Source: CAZMGV01 sp964565925 (GTDB taxonomy: Bacteria > JAGRBM01 > JAHCIT01). Taken from it: a stretch of 64,000 bases of DNA. The notes below the pieces were generated by a model. It saw only the letters and a program-made list of their open reading frames with translations. It had not been told where the DNA came from and did not search any database. The translations under genes were made by a program, and so were the position numbers. Within the stretch, counting starts at the first letter, position 1. Each line of letters starts with the position of its first letter. The DNA lies in contig CAZMGV010000002.1 of assembly GCA_964565925.1 (NCBI GenBank), forward strand, positions 310,001 through 374,000, written 5' to 3'. Below are positions 15,890 to 26,280 of this stretch, one piece after another.

Positions 15890-17386
15890 TCACCCCGAAA
15901 CCGGCGGCTTGCGGTTCTTCCAGGGGCGGGCTTCTTCAAGCTGCCCGGCCAGCCGGAACAGCGTGTTTTCGTCGCCGAACTTTCCGGTGAACATGACGCC
16001 GATCGGAAGATTCTCGCGGCTCCAGTAGAGCGGCAGGCTCATGCTGGGCTGTCCGCTGGCGTTGTAGACCGGCGTATAGGGAATAAACGCGAACGTGTCC
16101 TCGGCTGCCAGGTCGAGCGCCGGGCCGTTGGCCATGAGTTTTTCGATCGGCAGCCACACGGCAAGCCGCTCCAGCATCCCTTTGAGCCCCTTGAGCTGCA
16201 GAAAGCCCAGGGGCTGCGGCGGCAGCGCCAGTGTGGGGTTGAGCAGCAGGTCATACCCTTCCGTGAACCGGTGAACCTCGCGGCACATCTCGTGAACCCG
16301 TCCGACCGCCTCCACGTATTCGCCTGCACTCAGCACGGCGCCCATTTTGTGTGACAGCCAGGTCTGTTCCTCGAAATCGGCCCGGGTGGCGGTCCGGCCC
16401 ATCCGGGTTTCGGCCAGATGAATGTCGGCCCGGATGTGCGCGGTGACCATGACGAGAAACGCCCGGGCGAAGGCGTGGCCGTCGATCCTGGGCTGCGCCT
16501 CGACCACTTCGTGACCAAGTTCTTTCAGGAGCCTGATGGCGTCTTCCATCGCAGCGCGGCAGTCGGGATCCAGTTTGCCGGGGAGTAGCGGATCGAATCC
16601 GGCGGCGATCCGGAGCTTGCCCGGTTTCTTCGACACTTCATCCAGAAACTTCCTGTCCGGTTTCGGAAGATAGTGGAAGTCGCCCAGGTTCGGGCCAGAG
16701 ACCGCGTCCAGCATGGCGGCACTGTCGCGCACGCTTATCGACAGGACGTGCTCGATGGCAAACCCGTGCCAGGCCTCGGCCGCATAGGGACCCGTCGGCG
16801 TGCGTCCGCGCGTGGGCTTGAGACCGAACACGCCGTTGCAGGAGGCCGGGATGCGGATCGACCCGCCCCCGTCGCCGCCCGAGGCGAGCGGAACCATCCG
16901 CGCGGCCACGGCCGCGCCGGTGCCGCCCGACGATCCGCCGGCCGTTCGCTCCAGATTCCACGGGTTGCGCGTCGGGCCGTAACTCACCGGTTCGGTGGAG
17001 GGCAGCATGCCGAATTCGGGAGAGTTGCTTTTGCCCACCACGATGACCCCGCTGGCGAGAAACCGGTTCACCAGCTCCGAGTTCCGGTCCGGCTTCCAGC
17101 CCTTGTAGAAACGGGTGCCGCTTTCGAGCGGCTTGCCGGCGAGCGCCGCCGCCAGATCCTTGAGCAGGAACGGCACGCCGGCGAACGGGCCGTCCGGGAG
17201 TTTTCCCTTCGCCTGCGCGCGGGCATCGTCGTAGAATTTGTGGATGACGGCGTTGATCCGGGGGTTCACCGCCTCGATACGGGCGATGGCTTCTTCGACC
17301 AGTTCGAGCGGCGTGATCTGCCCGCGCCGGACCAGTTCGGCGAGCCCCAGACCGTCGTAGCTGTCGTATTCGGTGAAACGAGCCAT
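15890..17386 (-). CDS. Amidase signature family hydrolase
   Basis: The 498-residue product has the amidase signature catalytic elements: Lys in VPFLLKDLAA (about residue 76), the Gly/Ser-rich segment GGSSGGTGAAVAA, and GGDGGGSIRIPAS, which supply the Ser-cisSer-Lys triad. Such enzymes cleave amides ranging from fatty acid amides to nitrile-derived amides, so the substrate is unknown. No signal peptide is seen. It is transcribed alone, away from the neighbouring TetR gene, which lies upstream on the same strand. Confidence 0.9.
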   Translation of the reverse strand: MARFTEYDSYDGLGLAELVRRGQITPLELVEEAIARIEAVNPRINAVIHKFYDDARAQAKGKLPDGPFAGVPFLLKDLAAALAGKPLESGTRFYKGWKPDRNSELVNRFLASGVIVVGKSNSPEFGMLPSTEPVSYGPTRNPWNLERTAGGSSGGTGAAVAARMVPLASGGDGGGSIRIPASCNGVFGLKPTRGRTPTGPYAAEAWHGFAIEHVLSISVRDSAAMLDAVSGPNLGDFHYLPKPDRKFLDEVSKKPGKLRIAAGFDPLLPGKLDPDCRAAMEDAIRLLKELGHEVVEAQPRIDGHAFARAFLVMVTAHIRADIHLAETRMGRTATRADFEEQTWLSHKMGAVLSAGEYVEAVGRVHEMCREVHRFTEGYDLLLNPTLALPPQPLGFLQLKGLKGMLERLAVWLPIEKLMANGPALDLAAEDTFAFIPYTPVYNASGQPSMSLPLYWSRENLPIGVMFTGKFGDENTLFRLAGQLEEARPWKNRKPPVSG

Positions 17387-17454
17387 CAGATGATCTCCCG
17401 GATGATTGGTAGCGGCAGCCTAGCGCTCACCGGCCCGGGAAACCACGTGGCGCG

Positions 17455-18087
17455 CTACTCGTTTCCGAGCTTCAGATAGCGTGTCATCATCAGCGCCAGC
17501 TCGTCGGTGAGATCCCGGCGTCTGGCGACGGTCGTGGGGTCGGTGGCGATCTGCATGATGCTGGCACCGACCGCCACGCCCAGCACGTAGAACCGGTCCT
17601 GCATCTTGGTGACCGGCGCCCTGACCCCCTGCATGTCGGCGAACTGGAGTCCCAGCCGCTCCACCTGCGCCACCAGTCCCTGCACCCGGGGCATCTCCCA
17701 GACGAAGGGGACCTGCTGGTAGAGCGTGCGCACGAGCGGCGCGTCGGCGGCGATGAACTGCACCATCTGGTGGAGGAAAAACCGGACCGCTTCGAGGGGC
17801 GGTTTCTGCATGGCGATCTGCGCCTGCTGGACGGCGTGGTTGAACCCGCGGTTGGCGAACCGGTCGATGACGGCGGTGATCGCGGCGTCCTTGCCGTCGA
17901 AATATTCGTAGAACGACCCGATGCTGACGCCCGCCTCACGGGCGATATGGTTCGTTGTGGTACCGGCGTAGCCCCGTTTCACGAGCGTCCGAGCAGTTCC
18001 TTCAAGAATGGAATCGACGGTCTGCTTCGATCCTTCGTGAGAAGGCTTTCTTCTGCGTCCTTTTGCCTTTTTTATGGGTTCGGCCAT
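17455..18087 (-). CDS. TetR family transcriptional regulator
   Basis: This 210-residue regulator has a Lys/Arg-rich start, then a TetR helix-turn-helix (GYAGTTTNHIAREAGVSIGS, then FYEYFDGKDA), followed by an all-helical ligand domain. It is divergent from the MpaB-type oxygenase gene. The 130-base gap holds a perfect 18-bp palindrome, so it probably represses both itself and the oxygenase. It may also read into the amidase downstream (68 bases). Confidence 0.92.
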   Translation of the reverse strand: MAEPIKKAKGRRRKPSHEGSKQTVDSILEGTARTLVKRGYAGTTTNHIAREAGVSIGSFYEYFDGKDAAITAVIDRFANRGFNHAVQQAQIAMQKPPLEAVRFFLHQMVQFIAADAPLVRTLYQQVPFVWEMPRVQGLVAQVERLGLQFADMQGVRAPVTKMQDRFYVLGVAVGASIMQIATDPTTVARRRDLTDELALMMTRYLKLGNE

Positions 18088-18110
18088 TGTTAAAATCCAT
18101 CCGAGTATTA

Positions 18111-18128
18111 TCTGAGCAATTGCTCAGA
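18111..18128. promoter_or_regulatory. Perfect 18-bp palindrome, probable TetR operator
   Basis: TCTGAGCAATTGCTCAGA is a perfect palindrome, 24 bases upstream of the tetR start and 90 upstream of the MpaB-type start. The TGAGCAATTGCTCA core has the form of many TetR-family operators. It is the natural binding site for the adjacent regulator, by inference from position and symmetry. Confidence 0.75.
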
Positions 18129-18217
18129 CATAATATGGAGCAGCGCGGTTTTCCGCGCAACGTAAATATACGTAGAGACCAGACCGGAACCCGGGTGCCG
18201 GATCAGGAGCATACGAA

Positions 18218-19528
18218 ATGAGTTCAACGACAGCCGTCTCCGGCAGTGTATCCCAGCGCCGCGAATCCGCCGGAACCGATCCGTTCCGGCCCGACGGAAC
18301 CTTCCGTCTGGACCCGGGGTTTGTCCCCGGCCGACACCGGCCGCGCGGCACCTACCGGCGGGTGAAATTTTCTGAAAATCCGACCGAGTACCTGCGCCGC
18401 CGGGAGATCCCTGGCGAAAAGTCATGGGACCGGGCGCGGGAACTGGCGATCATCGGCGATCCGCTCGCCGACGACTACGCGGCGCTGTATCCGAAGCTGG
18501 GATATGCGAAAGCCCGGGCGATGCTCGATCAGGCCCTGGAACTGGGGATCGAGCATGTCGAGGACGCCCCCGAGCCGCTCAAAGCGCTGTTTGCCGAACT
18601 GGACAATCCGCCGCCCTGGGTGGACTGGGACCGGGTCGAGCGCGGAGCCACCGCCATGCGCCGGTACGCGCCGCTTACCTGGCTGTTCGCCCGGCTGGCG
18701 TTCGCGCAGACCTACGTGAACGCCAACGCCGGAATGCCCTTGTACATGACCGGTTCGCTTGGCGAGGCGACCGTCGCCAAGCGTCTCAAGGAGACGAACA
18801 AGTGGCGGCTGGGAATCCAGCAGCCGGGCGCGCTTCGGCGTTTCGGAGACGCATTCAAAACTGTCGTACGAGTTCGCGTGCTGCACTCCCTTATCCGCTA
18901 TCACCTGCTGAAAATGGGGAAATGGGACGTCGAGAAACTCGGCATGCCGATCCCGCAGCTCGACATGGCCGGCGCCAATATCGGGATGTTCATGACCCAC
19001 AGTTTCATGCTGGCCGGTATCGGAGGGGTGATGACGCCCGCCGAATACGGCGATGTCATGCACCTGTGGCGCTACCACGGGCATGTGATTGGGGTATACG
19101 ACGAACTGAATCCGAAATCGGTCAAGGATCTGGGCCGGATCGGAACGCTTATGACGCTCACCACCCGTAACGCTTTCGATAAGCGGGCCCGGGCGCTCAC
19201 CCGGTCGACCATGAACGCGAAGCTGCGCGAGGGCGAAGGCTGGCTCGGCAATCTCATGGACTATGTCGATGTCCGTGTCTCTCACGGCCTCTACCAGCTC
19301 TCCAACGGCCGCAAACTGTACAAGATCATGGAACTGGGCGACGAACGGAAATGGCTCTGGTTCCTGCCGGCGGTATTTCCGGTTGTTTTCGCCGCCGACA
19401 CCGCCCGGCGGCTCACTCCCGGCGGCACCCGCCTTGCCGACTATCTGGGGGGCCGCTATATCGACCGGATCATGCAGGTGGACGAGGTGAAAAACGCCCC
19501 GTTCCGTCCCTATCACATGCCGGCCTGA
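18218..19528 (+). CDS. Oxygenase MpaB / rubber oxygenase (DUF2236) family protein
   Basis: The 436-residue product matches the DUF2236 heme-oxygenase family. It has WVDWDRVERGATAM, the arginine/histidine segment VRVLHSLIRYHLLK, MTHSFML and WRYHGHVIGV, which in latex-clearing protein-like enzymes contribute heme-pocket residues. Family members cleave C=C bonds of isoprenoid chains (rubber, mycophenolic acid intermediates). No signal peptide is visible, unlike secreted Lcp, so the substrate is probably intracellular. Expression is probably under the divergent TetR. Confidence 0.82.
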   Translation: MSSTTAVSGSVSQRRESAGTDPFRPDGTFRLDPGFVPGRHRPRGTYRRVKFSENPTEYLRRREIPGEKSWDRARELAIIGDPLADDYAALYPKLGYAKARAMLDQALELGIEHVEDAPEPLKALFAELDNPPPWVDWDRVERGATAMRRYAPLTWLFARLAFAQTYVNANAGMPLYMTGSLGEATVAKRLKETNKWRLGIQQPGALRRFGDAFKTVVRVRVLHSLIRYHLLKMGKWDVEKLGMPIPQLDMAGANIGMFMTHSFMLAGIGGVMTPAEYGDVMHLWRYHGHVIGVYDELNPKSVKDLGRIGTLMTLTTRNAFDKRARALTRSTMNAKLREGEGWLGNLMDYVDVRVSHGLYQLSNGRKLYKIMELGDERKWLWFLPAVFPVVFAADTARRLTPGGTRLADYLGGRYIDRIMQVDEVKNAPFRPYHMPA

Positions 19529-19562
19529 GCCCCGTCTGCGCCAAGGAAACAGTCCGATCCAC

Positions 19563-20096
19563 ATGAGCGACGCCCGTACCGCGTTCTGGACCTTTGCAAT
19601 TCTCAATATGGCGGCGGCGTTCACCGCGGCCGCCATCGGTATCCGCCATATCCGCGCCGGACGGATTGCACAGCACCGCACCCTGATGCGGACGTCCGCC
19701 GTGCTGGTGGGCCTCTTTGTGGCTGCCTACGGCGTGAAAATATTCACGCTTGGCCGCGAGAACCTGTCGGCGTGGAGTTTCGCCGAGGTCGCTATCCTTC
19801 GGATTCACGAGGCTTTCATTTTCACGTTCCTCGTGGCGGGGGGACGGGCGTTCTATCTGGCGAATCAGGCGGCGGGCGCCGGGCCGGGCTCCGGCATTCG
19901 AACCAGCCACCGCCTTGCGGGACGGATTGCGATGATCGCGTTCTCGCTGGCCCTGCTCACGGCGGGGCTCGTCTACCGGACGATACTGACCCGCCCCGTG
20001 CTGTCGTTGTCGGAAATTGACCGGACGTCCGGGCAATCACCCAGCCAACCGGTCGATCAGGCAGCTGCCCAGGGATCCAGCAGTATTTTGCACTGA
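19563..20096 (+). CDS. DUF420-like membrane protein
   Basis: This 177-residue protein has four predicted membrane segments. Conserved histidines lie in QHRTLM, RIHEAF and SHRLAGR, the pattern of DUF420 proteins, some of which act near cytochrome oxidase assembly. It starts 34 bases after the MpaB-type gene and is probably co-transcribed, perhaps supplying redox or heme function to it (inference). Its 3' end overlaps the convergent alcohol dehydrogenase gene by 40 bases. Confidence 0.65.
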   Translation: MSDARTAFWTFAILNMAAAFTAAAIGIRHIRAGRIAQHRTLMRTSAVLVGLFVAAYGVKIFTLGRENLSAWSFAEVAILRIHEAFIFTFLVAGGRAFYLANQAAGAGPGSGIRTSHRLAGRIAMIAFSLALLTAGLVYRTILTRPVLSLSEIDRTSGQSPSQPVDQAAAQGSSSILH

Positions 20097-21088
20097 CGGT
20101 CCGGTTTCTTGAGCGCCTCGAATTCGGCCGGGAACCGGTCGAGGTTCGTGGTGCCGGTAATCATCGGAGCGGGATCGATCCGCCCGGCCGCGAGCATGTC
20201 CAGACAGAACTGGAAATCCTGCGCCCGGTAACCGACCACGAAGTCGAGCCGTAGCTCCTTGATGATCGCGAAAAGCGGCATGAACGTGTCCATCTGGGCG
20301 CAGACGCCCACGACGACGATCCGGCCCCGGGGACGGACGGTCTGGACGCACTGCTGGATAATCCCCGGCACGCCGACGCATTCGAACACGACATCCGGCG
20401 GCCCGCCAGCGAGCTTGTGGAACTCCGACGCCGGACTCGTTCTGGACGCATCGATCACGGCGGTCGCGCCGAACTTCGCGGCCAGCGCAAGGCGGCCCGG
20501 GGCCTTTTCGCTCACGATGACGTGGCGGGCTCCGAAAAACTTCGCCCACATCGCGGTCACGAGACCCACCGGTCCGGCGCCGATAATCAGCACGTTCTCG
20601 CCGCGCTTTAAGTCCGCCTTGTTGACCGCGTGAAGGCCTACGGCAAGCGGCTCCACGAGTGCACCCTGCTGGAAACTGACGTTCTCGGGCAGGCGGAACA
20701 GTTCGTTCGATCCCGCCAGTACGTATTCGGCATAAGCGCCCGGAATCTGGCCGAGGCCGGTGTTCTTCAGGCGGCTGCACCGGATGCCGTCGCCCGACAG
20801 GCAGCCTTCGCATTTGCCGCAGCCGATATAGGGAAGCGCGCAGACCCGGTCGCCTTCTTTCCATCTGTCTTTCGCATCGGGTCCCACAGCGACGATCTGG
20901 CCGGAAAACTCGTGACCCATGACGGTCCTGGGCGGCAGCCCCGGCGGCAGGGAGGACACATGAAGGTCGGAGCCGCAGATACCGCAGTTGCAGACCTTGA
21001 GTACAACCTCTGAACCTTTGGGAGTGGGATCGGGAACGTTGTCGACCGTGAGCGGAGCCCCGATCTTGTGAAAGACGATTGCGCGCAT
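20057..21088 (-). CDS. Zinc-dependent alcohol dehydrogenase (MDR family)
   Basis: The 343-residue enzyme has catalytic zinc ligands in CGICGSDLH and GHE, structural zinc cysteines in CGKCEGCLSGDGIRC, and the nucleotide-binding GAGPVGLVTA. It resembles threonine/sorbitol dehydrogenase-type members that oxidise secondary alcohols with NAD(P). The substrate is unassigned. It converges on, and slightly overlaps, the DUF420-like gene; the MoaD-like gene lies 52 bases upstream on the same strand. Confidence 0.9.
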   Translation of the reverse strand: MRAIVFHKIGAPLTVDNVPDPTPKGSEVVLKVCNCGICGSDLHVSSLPPGLPPRTVMGHEFSGQIVAVGPDAKDRWKEGDRVCALPYIGCGKCEGCLSGDGIRCSRLKNTGLGQIPGAYAEYVLAGSNELFRLPENVSFQQGALVEPLAVGLHAVNKADLKRGENVLIIGAGPVGLVTAMWAKFFGARHVIVSEKAPGRLALAAKFGATAVIDASRTSPASEFHKLAGGPPDVVFECVGVPGIIQQCVQTVRPRGRIVVVGVCAQMDTFMPLFAIIKELRLDFVVGYRAQDFQFCLDMLAAGRIDPAPMITGTTNLDRFPAEFEALKKPDRQCKILLDPWAAA

Positions 21089-21140
21089 GGTTGGTTACCT
21101 TCTCCCGGCCGGTCCTGGCCGGCCGCCGCTTGTCCGACGG

Positions 21141-21398
21141 TTATCCGCCGCTCAGGGCCATCAGGATGGCCAGTTCGTCGTCCGGCGTTACCGGAGTCTG
21201 CAATCTGGCCGTCTGTCCGTTCACGAATACCCGCATGTGGGTCCGGATGTTATCCTGTTCGTCCACGATCCGGAACCGGATTCCCGGGTACTGCCGGTCG
21301 AGGTCGGCGAGGATCTCCCCGACGGTCTGTCCGGACGCGTCCGCTTCGCTGCGACGCCCGGTGTAGGACGTGAGCGCCGATGGAATCAGTACCTTCAT
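21141..21398 (-). CDS. MoaD/ThiS-type sulfur carrier protein
   Basis: This 85-residue protein has the ubiquitin-like beta-grasp pattern: MKVLIPSALTSYTG, then TVGEILADLDRQYPGI, VNGQTARL, and the C-terminal ALSGG. The di-glycine terminus is the site of thiocarboxylation in MoaD and ThiS. No MoaE, ThiG or adenylating enzyme is near. It pairs with the BNR-repeat gene 48 bases upstream, an arrangement I recall from other bacteria. The target pathway is unknown. Confidence 0.85.
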   Translation of the reverse strand: MKVLIPSALTSYTGRRSEADASGQTVGEILADLDRQYPGIRFRIVDEQDNIRTHMRVFVNGQTARLQTPVTPDDELAILMALSGG

Positions 21399-21446
21399 GC
21401 TTTTGCCGGAGCGGTCATCGCGTCACTCATCACATCGATCATCTCA

Positions 21447-22661
<1,215 letters not shown>

Positions 22662-22716
22662 GGGCTATTCCTCCACCTGACCGGTCTGCAGGGGTTTCCT
22701 GAGGCCTTCGAACGTC

Positions 22717-22751
22717 ATCCCGGGAAGTCCATAATATACATAAGCCGGGAT
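22717..22751. promoter_or_regulatory. Inverted repeat in the divergent gap before cysD
   Basis: ATCCCGG (22717-22723) and CCGGGAT (22745-22751) flank an AT-rich loop containing ATAATATACA. The site lies in the 209-base divergent region between the BNR gene and cysD. A weak promoter for cysD may be TTGACT (22810-22815) with TACATC (22833-22838), 17 bases apart. It may bind a regulator; the evidence is structural only. Confidence 0.3.
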
Positions 22752-22870
22752 ATTTCAGGAACGGGAGAAAGGCGGTTTTTTGACGCCAAAAGGGCCATCC
22801 GTCACCGGCTTGACTAGGCGCACGCGCATATTTACATCCATGGTCCCGCGGGTGGTTTGCGGGCCTTCTA

Positions 22871-23779
22871 ATGGAAAAATACCAACTTACGCACCTGAAA
22901 CAGCTCGAAGCGGAAAGCATTCACATTATCCGTGAAGTCGCGGCCGAATTCGACAATCCGGTGATGCTCTATTCCATCGGGAAGGATTCCGCCGTCATGG
23001 TGCGGCTGGCCCAGAAGGCGTTCCACCCGGGCAAGATCCCGTTCCCGCTGCTCCACGTGGATACGCGCTGGAAGTTCAAGGCGATGTACGAACTCCGGGA
23101 CCGGATCGCGAAGGAACTGGGCGTGGAACTGCGGGTGCATATCAATCCGCGCGGTATCGCCGAGAACATCAACCCGTTCGACCACGGCAGCCAGAAGCAC
23201 ACCCAGATCATGAAGACCGAGGGGCTGCTCCAGGCGCTCAACGAAGGCGGCTACAACGCCGCCTTCGGCGGGGCGCGCCGCGACGAAGAGAAATCCCGCG
23301 CCAAGGAACGGGTCTATTCGTTCCGCGACAAGTTCCACCGCTGGGACCCCAAGAACCAGCGCCCCGAACTGTGGAAACTGTACAACGGCAAGGTGAACAA
23401 GGGGGAGAGCATCCGGGTGTTCCCGCTCTCCAACTGGACCGAGCTGGACGTCTGGCAGTACATCTACCTTGAGAATATCCCGATCGTCCCGCTCTACTTC
23501 GCGGCGGAACGCCCGGTCGTGGAACGCGACGGCAATCTCATCATGGTGGACGACGAGCGGTTCCGGTTCCTGCCCGGCGAGAAGCCGGTCATGAAGAAGG
23601 TCCGGTTCCGCACACTGGGCTGCTACCCGCTGTCGGGCGCCATCGAGTCCGAGGCGTCCACGCTGCCCAAAGTCATCCAGGAGATGCTGCTCGCCAAGCA
23701 GTCCGAGCGGCAGGGCCGCATGATCGACTACGACGAGCAGGGTTCGATGGAACAGAAGAAGCGCGAGGGCTACTTCTGA
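22871..23779 (+). CDS. cysD: Sulfate adenylyltransferase small subunit CysD
   Basis: This 302-residue protein is the ATP-pyrophosphatase subunit that makes adenylyl sulfate from sulfate and ATP. The PP-loop SIGKDSAVM is at about residue 37. LLHVDTRWKFKAM, AFGGARRDEEKSRAKER and PLSNWTELDVWQYI are strongly conserved CysD blocks. The TGA overlaps the cysNC ATG by one base (23779), ensuring coupled synthesis of the two subunits. Confidence 0.97.
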   Translation: MEKYQLTHLKQLEAESIHIIREVAAEFDNPVMLYSIGKDSAVMVRLAQKAFHPGKIPFPLLHVDTRWKFKAMYELRDRIAKELGVELRVHINPRGIAENINPFDHGSQKHTQIMKTEGLLQALNEGGYNAAFGGARRDEEKSRAKERVYSFRDKFHRWDPKNQRPELWKLYNGKVNKGESIRVFPLSNWTELDVWQYIYLENIPIVPLYFAAERPVVERDGNLIMVDDERFRFLPGEKPVMKKVRFRTLGCYPLSGAIESEASTLPKVIQEMLLAKQSERQGRMIDYDEQGSMEQKKREGYF

Positions 23780-25713
23780 TGTCGCACCAGTCGGAACTGA
23801 TCGAAAAGGACATCGAGGCGTATCTCTCCGAGCACGAGCGCAAGGAACTGCTGCGCTTTCTCACCTGCGGGTCGGTGGACGACGGCAAGAGCACGCTGAT
23901 CGGGCGGCTCCTGCACGACTCGAAGATGATCTACGAGGATCAGCTCCAGGCGATCCAGAAGGATTCCAAGAAGGTCGGCAACGCCGGCGGCGAGCTGGAT
24001 CTGTCTCTGCTCGTGGACGGCCTCAAGGCGGAGCGCGAGCAGGGAATCACCATCGACGTCGCCTACCGGTATTTCTCGACGTCGAAACGCAAGTTCATCA
24101 TCGGCGACACGCCCGGTCACGAACAGTACACGCGCAACATGGTGACGGGCGCCTCCACCTGCGACCTGGCGATCATTCTCATCGACGCGCGCAACGGGAT
24201 TTCGACCCAGACGCTGCGGCACAGCTTCATCACGGCGCTGCTCGGCATCCGGCACATCGCGGTGGCCATCAACAAGATGGACATCATGGGCTTCTCGCAG
24301 CAGGTGTACGACAAAATACGCGCCGATTACCTCGCCTTCTCCGCCAAGCTCGGCATGAAGGACGTGACGTTCTTCCCGCTGTCGGCCCTGAAAGGCGACA
24401 ACGTCGTCGAACGCAGCACCAACACGCCCTGGTACAAGGGGCCGACGCTCATGGAATACCTGGAGTCGGTGCCGATCGCCGGCGACCAGAACCTCGAGGA
24501 TTTCCGTTTCCCGGTTCAGTACGTGATCCGGCCGGATCTCAATTTCCGGGGCTTTGCGGGAACGGTCGCTTCCGGCAAGGTGAAACCCGGCGACGCGATC
24601 ATGACGCTGCCGTCCCGCAAGACCTCGCGGGTGAAGTCGATCGTCACCTATGACGGCGAACTGAAGGAATCGTTCGCGGGCCAGGCACCGGTGCTGACGT
24701 TCGAGACCGAGATCGACGTGAGCCGGGGCGACGTAATCGTCCACCCCGACAACCTGCCGCATGTGGGCCACGATGTGGATGCCATGGTCGTCTGGATGGC
24801 GGAAGAGCCGATGGTGCCGGGCAAACAGTATGCCGCCAAGCATACGAGCCGCCTCAGCAACGCCATTGTCAACACGCTCCACTACCGTGTTGACGTGAAT
24901 ACCCTCGACCGGGCGCAGGGACCGGTGCTCAATCTGAACGAAATCGGCCGCTGCAGCCTGACCTTCAGCGAACCGCTGGCCTGGGATCCTTATGCCCGGA
25001 ACCGCACGACCGGGGCGTTTATCATTATCGACCGGATGACCAATGTGACCGTCGGCGCGGGGATGATCCTGGACCCCGAAGTGGGCGACCCTTATTCGAA
25101 AGGCGACAAGCTGGAAGCGGCCCGGGGAATGAGCCGGGGCGGTATCCTGGAAGTTTCCGCCGAAGAACGTGCGGCGCGGTTCGGCCAGAAAGCAGCGACT
25201 ATACTGCTCACCGGACATATTGCCTCCGGCAAGCGGGCGATCGCGCGCGCCCTGGAGCGCAAGCTGTTCGACGCGGGCCGTGCGGTGCTGGCGCTCGACG
25301 GCGACGAGGACTACCGGGATCTGGAATCCTCGCTGCTCAAGGCGGTGGAGACGGCGAAGGTGCTCAACCGGGCCGGAATGATCGCCATTATTCCGGCGGT
25401 GGCGCCCACCCGCGCCATGCGTGAAGCGGCTCGCAAGATCGCCGGCGAGAATTTCCTGGAGATTCACGTCGCAGCACCGCTGGATGTCTGCCGCCAGCGC
25501 GACGAACACGGCATCTATGCGAAGCTCGAAAAGAGCGGAATCCGCAACGTCCCCGGAGTCGGGGGCACTTATGAGGAGCCGCTCAGCCCCGATCTGACCC
25601 TCGACACGTTCAAGCAGCCCGTCGGGGATTCGGTGCTGAAGGTTCTGAAACTCCTTCGGGAGAAAAAAGTGTTCGAAACCGGCGCGGTTCCTGTCGCCGG
25701 CTTCGACATCTGA
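23779..25713 (+). CDS. cysN: Sulfate adenylyltransferase subunit CysN fused to degenerate APS-kinase-like domain
   Basis: The 644-residue product begins with the CysN GTPase (GSVDDGKST, DTPGHEQY, NKMD), which drives sulfate adenylylation with CysD, followed by EF-Tu-like beta-barrels up to about residue 455. The last 170 residues align with the CysC kinase: LDGD, ISP-like VAPTRAMREAAR, and APLDVCRQRDEHGIYAK. However, the Walker A reads GHIASGKR, with Arg in place of Ser/Thr, and the loop that normally carries DRxENIRR is missing. ATP-sulfurylase activity is expected; PAPS formation is doubtful. Confidence 0.93.
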   Translation: MSHQSELIEKDIEAYLSEHERKELLRFLTCGSVDDGKSTLIGRLLHDSKMIYEDQLQAIQKDSKKVGNAGGELDLSLLVDGLKAEREQGITIDVAYRYFSTSKRKFIIGDTPGHEQYTRNMVTGASTCDLAIILIDARNGISTQTLRHSFITALLGIRHIAVAINKMDIMGFSQQVYDKIRADYLAFSAKLGMKDVTFFPLSALKGDNVVERSTNTPWYKGPTLMEYLESVPIAGDQNLEDFRFPVQYVIRPDLNFRGFAGTVASGKVKPGDAIMTLPSRKTSRVKSIVTYDGELKESFAGQAPVLTFETEIDVSRGDVIVHPDNLPHVGHDVDAMVVWMAEEPMVPGKQYAAKHTSRLSNAIVNTLHYRVDVNTLDRAQGPVLNLNEIGRCSLTFSEPLAWDPYARNRTTGAFIIIDRMTNVTVGAGMILDPEVGDPYSKGDKLEAARGMSRGGILEVSAEERAARFGQKAATILLTGHIASGKRAIARALERKLFDAGRAVLALDGDEDYRDLESSLLKAVETAKVLNRAGMIAIIPAVAPTRAMREAARKIAGENFLEIHVAAPLDVCRQRDEHGIYAKLEKSGIRNVPGVGGTYEEPLSPDLTLDTFKQPVGDSVLKVLKLLREKKVFETGAVPVAGFDI

Positions 25714-25715
25714 AT

Positions 25716-26216
25716 TCAGCTTTTCAGTTTGTCCAGTTCGGTCTTGAACCCGATACTCAGTTTCGCGACGAGCCCGATCAGTTGCGCCTGTTCCTTCGGC
25801 GTCAGATAGCCGAGCAGACGTTTTGAAAAATCGGCGACCGAGAGCGACAGCCCGTCGACGCGCTCGAGCGCCAGTTCGGTCAGCCTCAATTTGGAGGCCC
25901 GGCGGTCTTCGGCGCTCTGGATCCGGATGAGCAGCCGGTCCCGTTCCATACGGTCGACGAGTTTGCTGACGGTACTGTGCTTGAGGCGCAGCTTGTCCGC
26001 GAGCTGGGTGACGTTGAGGTTTCCGTCCCGGCGCAGCACCTGGATTGCCAGATACTGGAGCAGGGTAATTCCGCGCTTCTGGGCGAGTTCTTCCTGCCGG
26101 TCCCGCAGCGTGCGCACCATGCGAAGCACCTGATCGAGAATCATCGAACCGCCCGAATCGGGCCGACGGCCGGTTGCCGCCTTGGATGGCGAATCCGTCC
26201 GGTTGTTTTGGACCAT
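25716..26216 (-). CDS. MarR family transcriptional regulator
   Basis: The 166-residue product has a winged-helix MarR domain: ITLLQYLAIQVLRRDGNLNV, QLADKLRLKHSTVSKLVDRM (recognition helix) and the wing RIQSAEDRRASKLRLT. A 25-residue polar N-terminus precedes it. It is divergent from the Coq4-like gene and ends two bases from the convergent cysNC stop. A palindrome in the divergent gap is a likely target. Confidence 0.9.
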   Translation of the reverse strand: MVQNNRTDSPSKAATGRRPDSGGSMILDQVLRMVRTLRDRQEELAQKRGITLLQYLAIQVLRRDGNLNVTQLADKLRLKHSTVSKLVDRMERDRLLIRIQSAEDRRASKLRLTELALERVDGLSLSVADFSKRLLGYLTPKEQAQLIGLVAKLSIGFKTELDKLKS

Positions 26217-26280
26217 CCCAGCGCTCCCGGGCCCGTCTAAAGGGCCTTAGAAAGAATACCATAGAAAACGGGAATAATAT

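Noticed and set aside
25690..25740. Bidirectional terminator between cysNC and marR
   Set aside because: Only two bases separate the stops and no stem with a T-run is visible.
23770..26262. Very long open frame on the minus strand opposite cysN/C
   Set aside because: It lies antisense to a strongly conserved gene, has biased composition typical of the complementary frame in GC-rich DNA, and shows no recognisable motif.
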